The position numbers were made by a program, and so were the translations under genes. The notes beneath the pieces were generated by a model. The model saw only the letters and a list, made by a program, of their open reading frames with translations, searched no databases and was not told where the DNA came from. Shown here piece after piece: positions 61,779-64,000 of a DNA stretch of 64,000 nucleotides. The stretch spans positions 59,339 to 123,338 of the forward strand of contig NZ_BBDN01000003.1 in NCBI RefSeq assembly GCF_001316265.1, written 5' to 3'. Each line of letters starts with the position of its first letter. The first letter of the stretch is position 1. Origin of the DNA: Vulcanisaeta sp. JCM 16159 (lineage in GTDB: Archaea; Thermoproteota; Thermoprotei; Thermoproteales; Thermocladiaceae).

Positions 61779-62937
61779 TTGAGGTAGGAAACCCTCAGGT
61801 TTGACCTATATAGGAAGTCGAGGAATGAGTCAAAGGCATTATCCAGGTATTGAGGCCTATAGACAAGTGCCTCATTATTACTTATGAACACGAATCCAGT
61901 ACGTGGTGGAAGTTCATCGGTATGCATGCCCATTAGGTCTGCAAACTCTTCACTGGGTCTATGCATTATTACTATGACCCTATCCTCACGTGAGTGGTAA
62001 TTCAGGGCTCTCCTGCTGGGTACAATCCATGGGTAAAGCATTATCAACTCCCTACCACCCTCACCAAACACAGTATAGACAATACCACACCTGGCAACCC
62101 TGCTATAGGAGTATTGACCATGAGGACTTAGGATCCTCCTCATATACCTAGCGCTGGAGTCCTTCATTTCATGAATCACGGCTCTAAGCTCCCTCAGGTC
62201 AATGGCTGGGTTAAGTATGAGCTCACCAATCGAGCCATCCAATACACCATCAATCCTCACACTACGTATGAGCTCTTTAAAGTCAATGCCATAAATAGCC
62301 CTAAATAACCAACCAATGGGCCTTGAACTAAAGGCTGCTGATTCCACAGCAATTAACTCAAGGGTATTAAGGCTGCCCAGTTGCCCCCTGACGTCAGTAC
62401 TGAAACGACACCCCCCATCTCAAGTAGTCTAGGTATTAAGTACTCAGGTACGAACAGGACATCCTTATTCCTATGCATTAAAATGCCAGCTCTTACCAAC
62501 TCGGTAATTACGTCCTCATTAAAGCCCATGAGCCTGAACTGAACCCTAAGGACACCCTCATCACCACCAAGCCCCATGTACTTAACCAATGCGTATGCCG
62601 CATTGCCGAAACCCCTAACCTTACCCATTGAATGGTCAGCCAATAATTCGTAAAACCTCCTAATTTTACTGCTCACGTCCTCCCCAGGCAATGACACAAA
62701 CTCTCTAGCCCTTTTAAGCACGTCCATGTACCTGTCACCATACCTCAAATTAAAGTCTCGAATTAATGTCTCCTCATCTTCCGCATCATAATTAATCAGT
62801 TGATATGCTCCCTCCAGTACGTCAATGCTTATTTGCTCGTTCACAACAATTATTACTAGGGCTAATAGGGTTTTAAATAGCGCATTGTCCCTTAAAATCG
62901 CGTGAAGCCCCATGAGTATAAGTTCGTGATGCCCCAC
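61775..62937 (-). CDS. Unknown two-domain protein, one frameshift (or two coupled genes)
   Basis: Two adjacent frames (62353-62937 and 61775-62347) join through one indel near 62357 (WAALIPL/ELIAVESAAF) into about 387 residues. The first half is helical with a helix-turn-helix-like end (NEDVITELVRAGILMHRNKDVLFVPEYL); the second is alpha/beta (CGIVYTVFGEGGRELIMLYPW; RVIVIMHRPSEEF). If the break is real they would be two coupled genes, with GTG 62347. Start GTG 62937 or ATG 62913; it overlaps moeA head to head. No family recognised. Confidence 0.5.
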
Positions 62938-64000
62938 GAACTCGAGGAATTAACCAACGCAATAGACGCGTTATCAGCAATCGATGAGGAGAAGGTACCT
63001 GTATGGGAGTCGATGGGCAGGGTACTTTCTAGGGACGTCGTGGTACCCATAGACATACCACCGCACCCAAAGGCCGCCTATGATGGTTATGCCGTTAGAA
63101 GTCAAGACACCTCCAAGTCACCAACCAGGCTAAGGCTTGTGGGTTATGTACATATTGGCGAGGTACCAAGTATTGAGGTAGGCCCCATGGAAACCGCCTA
63201 CGTAACCACCGGCGCTACTTACCGAGTGGCGCTGATGCAGTCGTTCCTGAGGAGTTCGTTGATGTCGTTAGTAATAATGAGGTTGTCATTAACAAGCCAG
63301 TTAAGCCCTGGGAGAATGTAGACCCAGCGGGCGACTTTGCCAGGAGGGGTGAGGCGGCTCTTAGGGAGGGTACGGTCATAATGCCCTGGGACATACCAGC
63401 ACTGCTGGAGCTTGGTATTGGCGAGGTTTGGGTTAGGAGGAGGGTCAGAATATTCATAGTAGCTACTGGCTCCGAATTAATCGAGGTTAAGGCGCCAAAT
63501 GAGGTGCTAGATGCAATAGTTAATGGTAAGGTCGTTGAGAGCACGGCATCGTTCATAGGGAATTACGTGAGGATGTACATACCGTACGCCGAAGTCGTGG
63601 GCAGGACCATAGTACCTGATGACCAGGAAGCCATCAGAAATGCAGTAACGAAGGCCCTGAACATGGCGGACATCGTTATAACCACAGGCGGCACAGGACC
63701 GAGCGGTATTGACTATGTTTATGAGGTAACGAAATCACTGAACCCAAGGATATACATTAGGGGGTTAAGGATGAGGCCTGGCAGACCAACGGGGCTTGCG
63801 GTATTGGGCGGTAATAAAGTCATCATTAACCTGTCGGGACACCCAATATCGGCCTTGAATGCAATGACTGTGGTCGTTAAGGAGGTCATTAAGAGACTCG
63901 CGGGTGTTAAGGTGGATATTGCGGAGCCCAGGGTAATGGCTAGGCTAGGTAGGGGTACGCTGGGTGATAAGGAGTTTGCCAGACAGTATAGGGTTAGGGT
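62902..64000 (+). CDS. moeA: Molybdopterin molybdenumtransferase MoeA, one frameshift, cut by window edge
   Basis: About 366 residues visible. Break near 63222 restores TTGAYLPSGADAVVPEEFV. Also PPHPKAAYDGYAVRSQD, FIVATGSELIEV, DIVITTGGTGPSGIDYV, GLRMRPGRPTGLAVLGG and LSGHPISALNA, all family signatures. It inserts molybdate (or tungstate) into adenylylated molybdopterin, the step after MoaB. GTG 62902 lies 28 bases after GGTTTTAAATAG, so it is the leaderless start. Confidence 0.93.

Overview
The window reads as chromosomal DNA of a hyperthermophilic crenarchaeote, most likely a Thermoproteales member close to Vulcanisaeta or Caldivirga. The lineage call is inference from these signs: archaeal versions of aIF2-gamma, L34e, S2, Sec61-beta, TFB, Elf1, Gar1, GGGP synthase and Trm10; an RPC34/TFE-beta-like winged-helix Fe-S protein; tRNAs with encoded CCA; C/D-box guide RNAs; many start codons lying about 27 bases after a TATA box (leaderless mRNAs); and a short RNase P RNA.

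The dominant technical feature is indel noise. About 60 single-base frameshifts break otherwise intact genes, including essential ones (LeuRS, enolase, glutamine synthetase, aIF2-gamma, TFB). Most are repaired by adding one base to a short homopolymer; a smaller set sits on A/T runs of seven. I treat these as sequence errors and give full-length gene coordinates across the breaks, with the break positions named in each entry.

Layout. 1-6000: an MFS transporter (cut by the left edge), a VKOR-like thiol oxidoreductase, MoaB, XdhC-like factor, and the three subunits of a molybdenum hydroxylase (small and FAD subunits divergent from the large subunit). 6000-14000: LeuRS, CBS protein, two unknown genes, Cas4-like nuclease, pyruvate kinase, two membrane proteins. 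14100-16300: a 20-residue Lys/Glu microprotein gene, RNase P RNA, aIF2-gamma plus PIN nuclease. 16300-19400: ammonium transporter and glutamine synthetase with a shared promoter sequence. 19500-30400: His-rich protein, thioredoxin, TatD-like hydrolase, Trm10, L34e, CMP kinase, Memo, S2, enolase, HAD phosphatase, NAD(P)HX repair enzyme, a C/D sRNA. 30500-35500: membrane protein, GTP-PEPCK, DEAD-box helicase, a HEPN/MNT pair hidden by frameshifts, tRNA-Lys. 35500-44300: MFS, E1-like enzyme, DHH nuclease with a C/D sRNA at its end, UPRT, siroheme enzyme, enoyl-CoA hydratase, NCS1 permease, carbamate kinase. 44400-46900: a transcription/RNA block (Gar1, TFB, RPC34/TFE-beta-like, ThpR). 47200-50300: one roughly 1030-residue type IIG-like restriction-modification protein. 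50400-64000: FAH, MBL hydrolase, tRNA-Leu, S-layer-like protein, exporter, ThiL, DUF92, a third C/D sRNA, Elf1, GGGP synthase, Sec61-beta, ZPR1, HIT protein, small membrane proteins and MoeA (cut by the right edge).

Functional threads: molybdenum cofactor use (MoaB, MoeA, XdhC, hydroxylase), nitrogen assimilation (GlnA, Amt), lower glycolysis/gluconeogenesis (enolase, pyruvate kinase, PEPCK), and RNA modification and processing (RNase P, three C/D sRNAs, Gar1, Trm10, ThpR). No CRISPR array, insertion sequence, prophage or replication origin was recognised.
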